Source of the DNA: Linderina pennispora
Taxonomy: Eukaryota > Kickxellomycota > Kickxellomycetes > Kickxellales > Kickxellaceae
Reading direction: 5' to 3'
DNA length: 64,000 bases
Assembly: GCF_002104995.1 (NCBI RefSeq)
Contig: NW_024468261.1
Coordinates: 620,001 to 684,000, forward strand
Under the pieces are notes generated by a model. That model was given only the letters and a program-made list of their open reading frames with translations. It was not told where the DNA came from and ran no database searches. Below, in pieces: positions 1 to 11,618 of the stretch (position 1 is the first letter of the stretch; each line of letters begins with the position of its first letter). The translations under genes were made by a program, and so were the position numbers.

Positions 1-575
1 GCGCGCTTTGCTTCAGATAATGCTGCCTGAGATTGTTACAAAAAGGGGAAAGACTGATAATTAACTATCTCTGTTAGAATGGCAAATGGAGGGGAGGCTT
101 ATTCGCAACAAGTGCACCGTTTGTGCGGCAAACTACTTACATTTATACTGAAGATTTATGTAAATGAAAAGTAGGAACACTGTTCTCAATGTTCGTATCA
201 AACACCCATGCGCCTCATATTTGTGATAGACATCCTTGATACTTCCATAACATTGGAGACGTCTCCAGCTGGATAGCCGGAGGGAGCCCTCAACTATCGA
301 GGTCCAAAGCAAATAGCGCCGGGGTAGCTCAGCATATCCGGTTCGGAGGTCGTTGCAGCACTGGGATCAGTACCCGCAGTCCAGGACCGTGTAAAAGAAA
401 ACCAATGTATTTTCCTTGCATGCAGTTTACACAATGTTTGGACAAATATGTATGTGCAGCTCTTCGAGATCCGATACAATATACACTAGTATACGGGGTT
501 TAGCATTCAACGTGCTGAGCCAGTTTAGCAAGAGAAACAAGGACAGTGCTAATGCGGCCAGCGCAAATGCCTTTT
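1..575. other. intergenic, no gene seen
   Basis: No convincing coding frame was found. A segment at about 300-388 has a tRNA-like phrase (ggggtagctcag) but does not fold as a tRNA; see rejected items. Confidence 0.5.
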
Positions 576-993
576 TTAGGACCGACTGGTTTTGAAGCGC
601 CGCGTAATTCTACACATTTTAACCTTGAGTGAGCTCACAAGCCCGCGCAGTTTCAGTGCCCGAGGCTTTGCCGGAATGGGCGGCAAGCGCTTGGAGCGGT
701 CCGGCATGAGGTCCTTTTTGGTAACACTGGCGAATGACGAGGCATTGCTGAGCTCGCACAGTCGCTTCATCTCGTCCTCGAAATCCGGCACCTGGTCGAT
801 TTGGCTTGGGTCGAAAGTGCTGGAGGCGAATTCGCGCACAATGCCAGCGGCTTCGGAGTGTTCGAGTACATATACAGGCATGCCAAAATACTAGGTATTA
901 GTAGGTGGAAAGTGTAAAAGGGGGAATGTTTGTGGTGTAGAACAAAAAAGATCATACCCGGTTAGCATGCAATTTATATGCCTGGCAGCACAT
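576..993 (-). CDS. hypothetical protein, two exons
   Basis: Proposed from splice signals. ATG at 993 opens a 36-nt exon that ends at a GTATGA donor (957). A CTAAT-type branch and TAG acceptor follow at 891, and exon 2 runs in frame from 890 to the stop at 576. This gives 116 residues and a 67-bp intron. The product has an acidic middle and a basic, proline-rich C-terminus (RLPPIPAKPRALKLRG). I recognise no domain. It lies downstream of the Fun30 gene on the same strand and may be only the 3' part of a longer gene. The start is uncertain. Confidence 0.4.
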
Positions 994-1105
994 GCACCTT
1001 TCTACATGACATGACTTTGTTATATTTAGCACCAAGACTTGCGATTACCCGAGCGCACAAACGATTCACACTACATTCTATTCAATGAATACGCAAAAAG
1101 ACATG

Positions 1106-3751
1106 CTACTCTTCGGTCCTGGTCCCCAGCCCCTCCAGCCAGAAACACTGCTCCATGAGCATCTTGGACCTTGAACACTCCCAGATATCCTCGTCAATCG
1201 TGCCATTGGCGATAAACCTATACACCCTGACGTCCTTGGTCTGCCCGACGCGATGCGCCCGGTCCTCCGCCTGCCGCTCCTCCGACGGGTTGTTGCCAGA
1301 GTCGAAAATAACCACCACGTTGGCCGATGTCAAATTAATGCCGAACCCACCGGCCTTGGTCGACAGCAGGAACACCGGGAACCGCTCCGTATTATTGAAC
1401 TCGTCGATCATCGCCTGCCGCTCGTCCACCTTGGTCTGCCCGTCCAGACGGCAGTACTCGACCTGCCATATGCCCAGCACGCTCTCCAGGATATCCAGCA
1501 TCGACGTGAACTGGCTGAACACCAGAAGCTTCTCCTTCTTCTCCACGCACTCATCCACGATTAGCTTCAATTGCGACACTTTGCCCGAGTCCACAAGCAC
1601 AGGGTCAGTCAGCTTGAACCGCTGCATTCGCGGGTACGTCGTGCAGATCTTGTGCAGTTCAAAGTCGCTGCACACCTCCATGTCCTCAAGCACATAGGTG
1701 TAGTTGGCGTCCGCGTAGTCTGGCTCGCGCAGCAGCTGCTTGGCCATTTTCTCCAGCGTCTTCTTTGTATAGTGGCTGCGCAGCAGTAACGGGTGGTCGG
1801 CCACCTTGCGCATCTCCATGAAGGTGCTGATCCAGCTCTGCTTCTGCTTCTGCTTCGCCGCTCCGGAGGACTCCTCGCCGACCTCCAGCTGCATCAGCTG
1901 CTGCCGCACGCCCTCGGACTCTTCTGGCATAATCCGATCGTACAATGCGCGCTGCGCCGCCGTCAGGTCGATGCGCGTAATGTGCTCGGTCTTCTTCGGC
2001 AGGTCTCCAAGCACGTCGACCTTGCGTCGGCGCAGCACAAACGGCCTCAGAAGGGTCTTCGCCTGCTCAATATGCCGGGCCTCCACGGGGCCCAGTTCGC
2101 TCTGCACAACCGGCGTCTGGGCACCGGACGGCGCCACCGACACGTCCTCCGACTCCACACCGGACCGCTTCCCGCTCGACTTGGTCTTGAACGCGTGCCG
2201 TAGCATCTCCTGCGAGTCAGAGAAGACGCTGGGCAGAATAAACGTCAGCAGCGAGACCAGCTCCTGCAGGTTGTTCTGCAAGGGCGTGCCGGTCAGCAGC
2301 AGCCGGAAGTCGGCGCGGATCTGCATCAGCCATTTGTAGCGCGAGCTCATGCAGTTCTTCACCATATGGCCTTCGTCCAGGACCATGGCCGAGAAGCCGC
2401 GGCGCTTCAGGAACATGCGGTCGAGCTTGTTCCCCGTCGCCACATTATACGTGGTCACCATCACGTCATATGCCTTCGGGTCCTCCAACTCGGACTGCAA
2501 AGCTGCACGCTCCGCCTGCGACCCGTAGTACGCGACTGCGCGCAGATTGGGTGCAAACCTACGGCACTCGTTCATCCAGTTCTCCAGAGTCGACGACGGA
2601 CAGACCACCAGGCTCGGCTTCCTCTGCTTGCCCTCTTCAATGGCGCGGCACAAAAACGCAATGACCTGGAAGGTCTTGCCCAGCCCCATCTCGTCGGCCA
2701 GAATGCCCGAGGCATTCGCATTGCGCAGACAGTGCAGCCATTCGACGCCCTTCCAATTGGTAGTGCTTCAATTGGAACTGGTTGCTGACCATTGCGGGCT
2801 GGTGCAGCTCAACGCCCTGCTGGATCGTCACCTGGCCGGTCTTTTCATCGGTGGCGACGCCAGCCTTGGCCATGGCGGATTTGAGCTGGGTGAATATGCC
2901 TGAGCACTGGTGGATCACCTGCTCGACCTCAGCGTGGCCCAGGACGGTATCGCGGTAGTGGTTGAAGATGGCCAGGCGCACGCCGCGCGCCTTGCGCAGC
3001 GAATACTCGATCTCATCCATGTCCTCGAACGGCCGCATCTCCTTGATCAGCTTCACCTCCGCCATAGTTGCGTTTGTCTTCTCCATAAGCTCCTCGTCGC
3101 TGGCCTCATTGAACAGCCGCATAACGTGCGGCTCGATATTCTCAAACGACCTCCGGAACGGCTGCTCCGCAGCATCGTCATCAGACTCCTCGCTATCGGA
3201 AACCACCGCGTACTGCGGAATTTTCTTCTCCACAACATCATCATTATCGATGTCATCGGGTATGGATACGCGCGGTGCGCGGCCGCGCTGCAGCCGCCTC
3301 CCCGGCCGCACCACCATGTCGTCCATCGTCCGTCGTCATCTGAAATCACCACCGCCCGTGGGCGCTTTGCTATTTCGCTATTGGCGCTATTAATCGGGCG
3401 CCTCTTTTTGCTGAACGGCTCGTCCTCATCGGAACTGGCGCCGGTCCACCGGAACTGCCGCACGATGGACCCAAAGTCCTTGGCAGGCGGCTGCTGCGCA
3501 GTGAAAGTGGTTGGCTTTGGCGATGGCACCAGGGGTGGCGAGGAAGCAGGCGACTGGTGTTTGGGCGCGTTGTAAAAGAACGAGCTGAGGCGCTGGACGC
3601 CCGATTTGTTGATGTGGGCCACGCGCGAGGTCCCGGGGCGGCCCGGCGAGGACTCCAGCACCATGACGTCGCTGGAGTGCGTGGACGACTGGGAGCTGGA
3701 TATCCGCTCGGGTGTGTTTGGTGCAAGGGGTTCGACTGCGGGCTCTGGCAT
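1106..3751 (-). CDS. FUN30: Fun30/SMARCAD1-type SNF2 chromatin remodeler
   Basis: ATP-dependent nucleosome remodeler; in yeast Fun30 acts in silencing and DNA-end resection. Visible: acidic N-terminus, a CUE-like/helical region (FNEASDEELMEKTNA), SNF2 helicase motif I (DEMGLGKTFQVIAF), motif II as DEGHMVKN (the DEGH form is typical of Fun30/Etl1), motif III (LLTGTPLQNN) and motif VI (AEDRAHRVGQTKDVRVYRF). The start is ATG 3751; an upstream in-frame ATG at 3799 is less likely. The frame is broken by one extra G at 2748-2750, inside the helicase N-lobe just before motif I, and by two extra G's at about 3316-3335 in a poly-Asp tract. Removing three bases gives 880 residues. These look like sequence errors, because both flanks are well conserved. 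Confidence 0.9.
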
Positions 3752-4003
3752 TTTAGAATAGTAAATGTACGTGTGAGGGAGGGGGAAAGAGACGCGCATA
3801 TGCAGTGAACGCGACGATTGACTTTTCAGAAAGAAAATATCATAATCATATCAGGAAATCAAAAAATCAGGACTGTGGTAAATACCCGCACCAGCGGCGC
3901 ATTTTTGCTCTCAGCGACGTCACAGGGATAAAAGCGCACAATCTCTCCCGGCCGCACCAGCAGGAACCACACCCTTTCGTCTCTCTTCGTTTTGTTCAGC
4001 CAT

Positions 4004-4985
4004 ATGTCCCGCCGCCCGATAATCTTCGTCACCCGCGAGCTGCCCAGCCTGGCGCAGAGGCGCCTCGAGTCGCTGGCATCGGTGGAGATCCGGCAGCACA
4101 ACAGCAACACGGCCATCACGCGGCCCCAGCTGCTCGCAGGCATCAAGGACGCGGACGGGCTCATCTGCCTGCTCTCCGAGAAGATCGACTCGGAGCTGCT
4201 CCGCCACGCCAGCCCCAACCTCAAGGTAATCTCGACGGTCAGCGTCGGCTACGACCACGTCGACACTGCAGGCAGTGAAGTCGCACGGCCTGAAGCTCGG
4301 CTACACGCCCGACGTCCTGACAGATGCGACTGCCGACACCACCGTGCTACTGGCATTGATGGCATCGCGCAAGGCCAAGCAGGGCCTGGAGTCAGTGCAT
4401 AGCGGAACGTGGGGCGCGTTCTCGTTGTCGCGCGGGCTGGGCACGCAGTTTACCGACAAGACACTGGGGATTGTGGGCTTTGGAAGGATTGGCGTGGCGA
4501 CGGCCCACCGCCTGATGCCGTTCGGATTCAAGAGGGTTCTGTATTCGGCGAGCAGGCCGCATGAGGAGCGCGCGAGGCCGTTGAATGCGCAGTTTGCGGA
4601 GCTGGATGAGCTTTTGGCGCAGGCGGATTTGGTGTGCGTGTGCTGTCCGCTGAATGCAAAGACACAGGGGCTGTTCAGTATGGACAAGTTCCGGATTATG
4701 AAGCAGTCGGCGATCTTGGTCAATACTGCGCGCGGCGCCATCATCAACCAGGAGGATCTTTTGAAGGCGCTGGATCAGGGCCTGCTGGCGCATGCGGCAT
4801 TGGATGTCACGGTGCCGGAGCCGATCCCCAAGGACCACCCGCTGGTGAACCACGAGAGGTGCACGATTCTGCCGCACATTGGCAGTGCCACCGAGGAGAC
4901 GCGCAATGCCATGGGCAACCTTGCCATCGACAATGCGCTAGCAGGCGTGTTTGGCGAGCCGCTGAAGGCCCAGGTGGAGCTGTAG
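4004..4985 (+). CDS. D-2-hydroxyacid dehydrogenase (glyoxylate/hydroxypyruvate reductase-like)
   Basis: NAD(P)-dependent reductase of the D-isomer 2-hydroxyacid dehydrogenase family, probably reducing glyoxylate or hydroxypyruvate. Seen: N-terminal substrate domain (RPIIFVTRELPS), Rossmann motif GFGRIG, the NTARGAIINQEDL stretch with the active-site Arg, Asp/Glu in DVTVPEPIP, and the catalytic His in LPHIGSATEETR. ATG 4004 is preferred; an in-frame TTG lies 12 nt upstream. One extra base near 4270-4272 (GCAGGCAGTG) shifts the frame; without it the product is 326 residues, normal for the family. The gene is divergent from FUN30, with about 250 bp between starts. Substrate assignment is by family resemblance only. 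Confidence 0.85.
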
Positions 4986-5089
4986 GCTGTAGGGCCGTGC
5001 GGGAGCCAATTGTTAGAGATCCATTAAGAAATCATACTCCAGTCAAACATAGCTTGGCGTAGCCGAATGCTACGTATATCTTGAGCGGT

Positions 5090-6645
5090 CTAGTCCACGT
5101 GGTGGCTGGACAGGTAGTTGCTGTCTTCGACGGAGCCTGAGATCAGATCGATCTCGGCCAGATCCAGAATGCGCGTCTTCTTGTACCATTTCCAGAAGCA
5201 GTACATGACACAAGCAATGACCGGGCCCAAATACGTGGTAATAAAGCCAGGCACATCAAAATGCCCCTGGGTCTGTGCCCACCCAGTGCCCGCCATCGGC
5301 ACCATGATGGCGCACGCCGCATAGGCGGTACCGAAGGGGAACGTCCAGTCGCGGAAGGGCAGGCGGGCGGTGGAGTATCCCTGGCGCTTGAGGGCCAGGC
5401 GGAAGCGCACGTGAGCGAGCAAGATGGACAGCCAGGTAATCAAGCCCATCAATGTCGAGATGTTGAGGATATACGAAAACACCTTCTGGTTGCCAATGAA
5501 CGAGATGCCAAATAGCGCCATGGCGATAACCAGCACAAACACCAGCGCGTAGATCGGCACACCACGCTTTGTACAGCGCGAGAACAGCCGCGGCGCCGTG
5601 CCCGCCATGGCCATGGCATGCAGCATGCGCGTGCACGCATACAGGCCCGAATTGCCAGCCGACACGACTGTGGTCAGGATGACAGCATTGACTACGTGCT
5701 CGGCCGGCCCCAGACCGGCGCGCTTGAAGATCAGGACGAACGGCGATATGGCCACGTCCTTGACCGGAGTGGGCGTTGAGCAGATTCCGGTCGTCGTAGG
5801 GGATGATCATGCCGATCACCAGGATCGAGCCCACATAGAACACCAGGATGCGGAAGAACACCGTCGAGATTGCGCGCGGAATGTCCTTGCGCGGGTTCTT
5901 CGACTCGGCCGCCGATATCCCCAACATCTCGGTGCCCAGGAACGAGAAGATCGTGAACACCAGCGCGCTGAACATCCCCGAGGCTCCGTGGGCAAACGGC
6001 GCACCCTTTGATATGCCAGTTCTCGAACCCGTACCGGTGCCCGCCCAGTCCGCCTGCGTCGATAACGATGCCCAGAATAATGAACGCCAGCACCGCCACC
6101 ACCTTCACCATGGCCGCCCAGTACTCGATCTCGCCATACGACCGCACCGACCAGGAATTCACTGCAAACAACACCACTAGGCACACGATGCTCCACACTG
6201 CTCCAGGCTACGTTCGGCAGCCAGAACTCCACCACCATGCCCACGCTCAGCAGCTCCGAGCTCACCATCAGCACATACGACAGCCAGTAGTTCCACCCGA
6301 TTGCGAACCCCGCCGCCGGGTCCACGAACCGCGTCATGTACGCGCTGAACGATCCCTCGATCGGCATGTACGCCGCCAGCTCACCCAGTGCGTTCATGAT
6401 AAAGTACACTGCGATGCCCATGATGATATACGACAGCAGGGCGCCTGCCGGCCCGCCGTTCGACAGCACGCTGCCTGATGCGATAAACAGCCCGGTGCCG
6501 ATGCATCCGCCGATGGCCAGCATGCTCATGTGCCGCCGCAGCAGCCCGCGATGCTAGGGCGTTGCCGGCTGGCTTGAGATCCGACCACCCGATGAACCCA
6601 GACTCGTCTTTGTCAGGCGGATGTTGTCTCTTTTGTTTGCGACAT
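5090..6645 (-). CDS. amino-acid permease (APC superfamily, fungal YAT type)
   Basis: Plasma-membrane proton/amino-acid symporter with about 12 membrane segments. Diagnostic parts are the start of TM1 (HMSMLAIGGCIGTGLF), the TM3 region (GELAAYMPIEGSF), the TM6 block (FLGTEMLGISAAESKNPRKDIPRA), and SAGNSGLYACTRML in TM8. The C-terminus is cytosolic and hydrophilic. Start ATG 6645 is inferred after restoring frame: the N-terminal tail (MSQTKETTSADKDESG) then joins the conserved core. Five single extra bases break the frame, at about 5771-5773, 6004-6006, 6199, 6545-6547 and 6615. Removing them gives 516 residues with every family motif intact. Substrate specificity cannot be read from sequence. 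Confidence 0.87.
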
Positions 6646-6979
6646 ATTAAATGCGGAAAGGAAGGGAAAGGGAGAGAAGCTGCCTGTTTCTCCCCACATG
6701 GAGCCAGCTCCCCTCTTTGGGGTCTTAGGCTCCCGGATAAAAATTTTTTGTTTCCCTTTCCGGCCGAAGATGGTAGGACGTTCTAATGATCATCCCAGCG
6801 CTAGCTCCAGACAAAAACGATGTCATTGTTTAGCCCGTACTGCAGCTGATCGCCCCCCACATGCGCTCAGACTGGTGGCTGCACCTGGGGGTGGGTCTCT
6901 CGCACGCACCCGCCGCAGCGAAACTCCTTTTTCTCCTTCTGCATATTTCCGATCTTCTTTTCGTTTTTTACTTTAGCTC
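6646..6979. other. divergent promoter region
   Basis: This 334-bp gap separates the divergent permease and PNP genes. It contains an AT run (ggataaaaattttttg) near 6735. There is no gene in it. Confidence 0.4.
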
Positions 6980-7990
6980 ATGGAAGCCACCAAGGAAACA
7001 GCACTTTCAGGCTTGGCCCAGTCGACGTCCGTGTGCAGCTCGCCACGGCCCATCGAAACCATTCCATTGAGCGTCTACGAGAGCGCTGCTTCCTACGTCA
7101 AAGAGCGCCTGCATGCCGCGCACCAGCCACTGCCGCGCGTAGCGATCGTGTGCGGCGCCGGACTGCAGACCGTGGCGGAGAAGCTTGAGGGCAGCGTGAC
7201 CGAGATTCCGTACGCTGAGATCCCGGGCTTCGTGACAAGCACCGTGGTCAAATCGACCGGCCGGCTGCTGTTTGGCGAGATCAGCGGCATGCCGGTAGTG
7301 TGCATGGTGGGCCGCTGCCACTACTACGAGGGCTACTCGATGAAGCAGATTACATTTCCGGTGCGCGTAATCTCCCTGCTTGGTGTGCAGACTCTGGTGG
7401 TGACCACGGCAGTGAGCGGCCTGGCTGCCGACATGGATATCGGCGATATTGTAGTGGTGCGCGACCATGTGTCGATTCCGACCCTGGCCGGATTGAACCC
7501 GCTGATTGGGCCCAACTTTGCCCAGCTGGGGCCGCGCCTGCCGAACATGTATAATGCCTATACCTTTGCCCTCAGGAAGCTGGCGTTCATGGCCTTTTTG
7601 GGCGACGCCCAGCTGCAGCAGCGCGGCGTGCGTCTGCGCGAGGCCACATTCTGCTACACTACCGGGCCCTCGTTCGAGACCCGCGCTGAGTGCGCTGCCC
7701 TGCGCGCCCTGGGCTGCGAGGTCGTTGGCACTACCACTGTGCCCGAGATTGTGGTCGCACGCCACTCGGGCCTGGACGTGCTGTGTCTGGGCCTGATCAC
7801 CAATGTCGCCACCCAGAGCGCCGAACCCAGCGCCGAGCTCGCTGCCCGCGCGGCGATCGAGGGCAAGCAGCTGCCGCCGGCCGAGCGCAGCAGTGACGAC
7901 ATCCTCTCCCGCACAGGGTCCGTCAAGAAGGGCGGCCAGCGGCTCAACGACCTGAATCTTTTGTTGAGGCGTGTCATCGAGCGCCTGTAG
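6980..7990 (+). CDS. purine nucleoside phosphorylase-like protein
   Basis: Family: trimeric PNP, which cleaves purine nucleosides with phosphate to base plus ribose-1-phosphate. The family pattern is clear along 336 residues: VAIVCGAGLQ (normally GSGLG), GRCHYYEGY (GRFHYYEGY in relatives), TGPSFETRAE with the base-binding Glu, TTTVPEIVVARHSGL (normally MSTVPE) and LITN with the purine-binding Asn. Several active-site positions differ: the phosphate-loop Ser is Ala, the TNAAGG motif reads TTAVSG, and Met/Ser of MSTVPE are both Thr. The frame is intact and uninterrupted. It may be a PNP with altered kinetics or a paralog with another role. The start ATG 6980 follows a pyrimidine-rich leader. 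Confidence 0.85.
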   Translation: MEATKETALSGLAQSTSVCSSPRPIETIPLSVYESAASYVKERLHAAHQPLPRVAIVCGAGLQTVAEKLEGSVTEIPYAEIPGFVTSTVVKSTGRLLFGEISGMPVVCMVGRCHYYEGYSMKQITFPVRVISLLGVQTLVVTTAVSGLAADMDIGDIVVVRDHVSIPTLAGLNPLIGPNFAQLGPRLPNMYNAYTFALRKLAFMAFLGDAQLQQRGVRLREATFCYTTGPSFETRAECAALRALGCEVVGTTTVPEIVVARHSGLDVLCLGLITNVATQSAEPSAELAARAAIEGKQLPPAERSSDDILSRTGSVKKGGQRLNDLNLLLRRVIERL

Positions 7991-8176
7991 AAAAAATACA
8001 AGGTCCCAGCCCCAAACCGATTTTGCCTGTGCGAAAAACCGCCTGTTCGGGACCTGCCCAAAAAGATCACCTTGTGTTTCTGAACTGCTCCCCTGGTCCA
8101 GTCTAATCGCCCCCAAAAAACTAATGCCCGCCGGCCGTGACGCAGCAGTGAAAATGCGCATGGTGTGTCCAGGCCC

Positions 8177-8186
8177 TATATAAAAG
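8177..8186 (+). promoter_or_regulatory. TATA box of PGK gene
   Basis: TATATAAAAG lies 126 bp upstream of the PGK start. A strongly pyrimidine-rich leader follows (about 8210-8270), as expected for a highly expressed glycolytic gene. Confidence 0.7.
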
Positions 8187-8302
8187 CGCACGTTCGTCAG
8201 CACGCCTTTCATTCTTCTCCCTTTCTGTTTCTTCATCACATCTCTCGCTCCTTTTTCTTCTTCTCTTTCAAGGAACAGCCGTAACCGATCTTCCACCCAG
8301 CC

Positions 8303-9564
8303 ATGTCTCTTTCCAACAAGCTCTCGATCAAGGACATTGACGTCAAGGACAAGCGCGTTCTGGTCCGCGTAGACTTCAACGTGCCCCAGGACAAGGCCAC
8401 CCTGAAGATCACCAACAACGCGCGCATCGCCGCTGCCCTGCCGACCATCAACTACCTGCTGGAGCAGGGGGCCGCCGGAGTCGTGCTGATGAGCCACCTG
8501 GGCCGCCCGAACGGCCAGGCCGTGGCCAAGTACTCGCTGAAGCCGGTGGCCGCCGAGCTGGAGAAGCTGCTGGCGCGCCCGGTGACCTTCCTGTCCGACT
8601 GCGTCGGCGCCGAGGTCGAGCAGGCGTGCGCCCACCTGACCGGCGGCCAGGTAGTGCTGCTGGAGAACCTGCGCTTCCACATCGAGGAGGAGGGCTCGGC
8701 CAAGGACGCCGAGGGCAACAAGACCAAGGCCGACCCGGCGGCCGTCAAGGCGTTCCGTGACTCGCTGACCAAGCTGGGCTGACGTCTACTGTCAACGATG
8801 CCTTCGGCACTGCGCACCGCGCGCACTCGTCGATGGTCGGCGTTGAGCTGCCCGTGCGTGCCGCCGGCTTCCTGATGCAGAAGGAGCTCGAGTACTTTGG
8901 CAAGGTCACCGAGAACCCGGCGCGCCCGTACCTGGCGATTCTGGGCGGCGCCAAGGTCAGCGACAAGATCCTTCTGATCGAGTCCCTGCTGGACAAGGTC
9001 GACATGATGATTGTGACCGGCGGTATGGCCTACACCTTCCACAAGGTGCTGTCGAACATGAAGATTGGCGGCTCGCTGTACGACGCCAAGGGCGCCGAGA
9101 TTGTCCAGCGCCTGATCGAGAAGGCCAAGAAGAACAACGTCGAGTTTGTTCTGCCCACCGACTTCACCACCGCCGACGACTTCTCGCCCAACGCCAACAC
9201 CGGCTACGCGACCGTCGAGGGCGGTATCGAGGACGGCTGGCAGGGTCTGGATGTCGGCGAGAAGTCGGTCGACGAGTTTGCTGACCTGATCTCCCGCGCC
9301 AAGACCATTGTCTGGAACGGCCCGTGCGGCGTCTTCGAGTTCGACAAGTTTGCTGTCGGCACCAACAAGACCATGGACGCCATCATCAAGGCCCATGACA
9401 ACAACGGCGCTGTCACCATCATTGGCGGCGGCGACTCGGCCACGGCTGCTGCCAACCGCGGCGTCACCGACAAGTTCTCGCACGTCTCCACTGGCGGCGG
9501 TGCCTCGCTCGAGCTCCTGGAGGGCAAGGCCCTGCCGGGTGTTGTCGCTCTCTCGACCCAGTAA
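8303..9564 (+). CDS. PGK1: phosphoglycerate kinase
   Basis: Cytosolic glycolytic enzyme that transfers phosphate from 1,3-bisphosphoglycerate to ADP. Hallmarks: [24 protein letters not shown], the LGGAKVSDK hinge region, [19 protein letters not shown] and [12 protein letters not shown]. Two extra T's, at 8780 and 8790, flank the conserved phrase [18 protein letters not shown]; the first creates an apparent TGA. Removing both gives 419 residues, the normal PGK length, so the break is very likely a sequence error. Codon use is strongly biased to C/G-ending codons, consistent with high expression. No introns. Confidence 0.95.
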
Positions 9565-10192
9565 ACACTGTACATTTTCTTTCCTCTCAGCGTGTTGTCT
9601 CTGGAATACTCACGTCTTGAATCCCTCTTTCTTATCTACAAGCACCACCTGCTGCTATTATCCGTGGTCCCCCACAGGCACATTTCCGGGCCATTGGCAG
9701 CTGAAAATCTCGGGACTGCTGTAGTGCATATGTCCATTGTGGAAGATCTCGCCACATACTCCGGTATCCGCCGATGCACTATGACCGCCACCGGGCTGGT
9801 GCTGGGCGATGGCACATCATCGGCTGATAGAGCCGCTGATCCCTAGTGTTTCTGGCAAGAGGCCCTAGACAGGCGTCCTTCTGCACTCGCGGAATGGCTG
9901 GCCTCAATGCCCGGAGGCTCAAAGGGTGCACACTGCACCTTGAGACAATGCCACTCCCTTCCAATGCAACCACATGTATGCCCTCCCCACATACCCGCCC
10001 TGTGCAGGGCCTTTTCGCAAGAAGCCTGAAAGAAATTTAGATTTAGTAACCGCAAAACCGCCTAATAAGGAGCCAATTCTGTGGAACGCCAAAAAGAACA
10101 GCGCGCTATGACAGAGAGGTCTTTTCCCCTCCCCGCCCCATTTTCTGCGCCCCCTTCCTCGACGCCCTGGATCCCCCACGATCAAGGCGGAT
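9565..10192. other. intergenic between convergent genes
   Basis: Holds the 3' flanks of PGK and cofilin. Short open frames here have no recognisable product. Confidence 0.4.
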
Positions 10193-10848
10193 TTAGCGCG
10201 CGCCGCGCGACGCCTTGTCCAGCACCGACTCGTACGACACCTCGTCGTAGTCAGTCGCCTGCACGTCGGTCGCCACGCCCACCAGCTTCTTGCGCAGCGC
10301 GTCCTTGCTCGACGCATACAGCATCTTGTTCTTGATCTTCGCCTGGTCCGGCGACCACGCAACAAACAGGATCTTGTTGCGCTTGCCCTCGCCCTGGTCG
10401 TACTCCAGGTCGTACACCGCCCAGCGGCACTCCGTCTCCGGCAGATCCGCAATGAACGAGTCGTACTCCTTCTCATTCGACGTCTTATCCACAATGATCT
10501 CGGTGTTTTGGTCGTTCAGCTTGTACACCACATACTTGGACGTGTGCTTCAGCTTCAGGTCGGTGAAGGCCTCCAGGCACGAATCGTTAACGGCGACGCC
10601 ACTAGACTACATGCAGGGACGCGTGCTATTAGTTTCCAAGTGCTGCTGTCCAATTGCCGACTACGTGACAGCTGCGCATTGGCGAGATGACGCGATCGCG
10701 AGGGGAATCGGGTACAAATGACAGATGGTGCACATTTCGACAAATGACTTGCCCCTCCATCTGCTCAGAGACAGGGCCGCTCGCTGCCAATGGAAAAGTA
10801 TCTTGCTAGGCGGGGCAGCCGCGAATTGAGCCAAGGAGTCCTTACCAT
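10193..10848 (-). CDS. COF1: cofilin / actin-depolymerising factor
   Basis: Severs and depolymerises actin filaments. Exon 1 is only the start codon (10848-10846). The intron (10845-10607, 239 bp) starts GTAAGG and ends GTAG. Exon 2 starts TCT AGT GGC and yields [15 protein letters not shown], the standard cofilin N-terminus with the regulatory Ser at position 2/3. The rest matches the ADF-H fold: [45 protein letters not shown] (actin-binding helix) and [10 protein letters not shown]. Total 138 residues, typical for fungi. An intron directly after or near the ATG is also known in yeast COF1. Confidence 0.95.
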
Positions 10849-11618
10849 GATTGAAAGTAATTGAGTAGGAAAAAAAAATAACTCGGAAATACCAGGGTTG
10901 AAAAGAGGCCCCACCGCTGGTGCCTTTTTGTGCGTCTTGTTGCTCATGGTCTGTCGATTTCCAGCCAGTTCGAAAATAGTACGCTGTTTGCGCCCGGCCC
11001 TAATCCCGAAATCGCCCTTGCTCCCGCCTATTGCCTGGCCGAGTCCCAGTGCCTAGAGTCCGCTCCCGCGGCTTGGCCCTCTCTTGGCCCCTCTCTTGGC
11101 TAATGCCAGCATGACCTCCCCACGGTACATGTGCCTCAGACACTTTACTAAAAAGATCCCTCTTGGCATTATTGCTAGCATCCCATGTCTACCGGCTGCC
11201 ACAACCACAGGATGTGGATCCAGGGCCTGCCTTGGTGTGCCTGATTTGATACATGATCCTGGTAGGGGGCTTGGTCTGTGTGTGGCCGACAGCGAGTTCC
11301 GGTTTGTTGTGCATCGGTTGCATCATTGGGCTGCCGGAAATGGACATGTGCAAGCTGCTCGAAAGAAAAATTTTGTATGTCATCCGCGCCGCCTGCTTGC
11401 CACAGACATGGAGGAAGAGAGGTCAGACGGGTTCGAGCCACCCGCAACGCCTGTTTTTCCCCTATTTTCCCCCCTTGCTCTACCTACATTTTAGGAGTGT
11501 ATCGCTGGCAGTGGTCCTTTGCCTATCTTTATTTCCTGTTACCTACACTATTTTCCTGTAATTATTTTTCCATACGCATTTGGCGAAGAGGGGGGCATTC
11601 CACCAGACAAACCAGAAA
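10849..11618. other. divergent promoter region of cofilin and YPD1
   Basis: This 770-bp region has no supported gene. It contains a short imperfect duplication (ggcccctctcttggc-like) near 11080-11100 and pyrimidine-rich tracts near 11450-11560. Confidence 0.4.

Noticed and set aside
300-388. tRNA-like phrase ggggtagctcag with nearby ggttcgg
   Set aside because: Spacing between the A-box-like and B-box-like parts is too short, and no 7-bp acceptor stem pairs. Not a tRNA.
7007-8680. 557-codon minus-strand open frame across PNP and PGK
   Set aside because: It is antisense to two clear enzyme genes and results from their GC-rich third positions. No domain.
8770-8800. Programmed frameshift in PGK at an apparent TGA
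   Set aside because: The second shift 10 bp later has no stop, and identical single-base excesses occur in many genes without a shared motif. Sequence error is simpler.
8452-9483. 343-codon minus-strand open frame in PGK
   Set aside because: Shadow of PGK codon bias; Val/Gly/Leu-rich with no family features.
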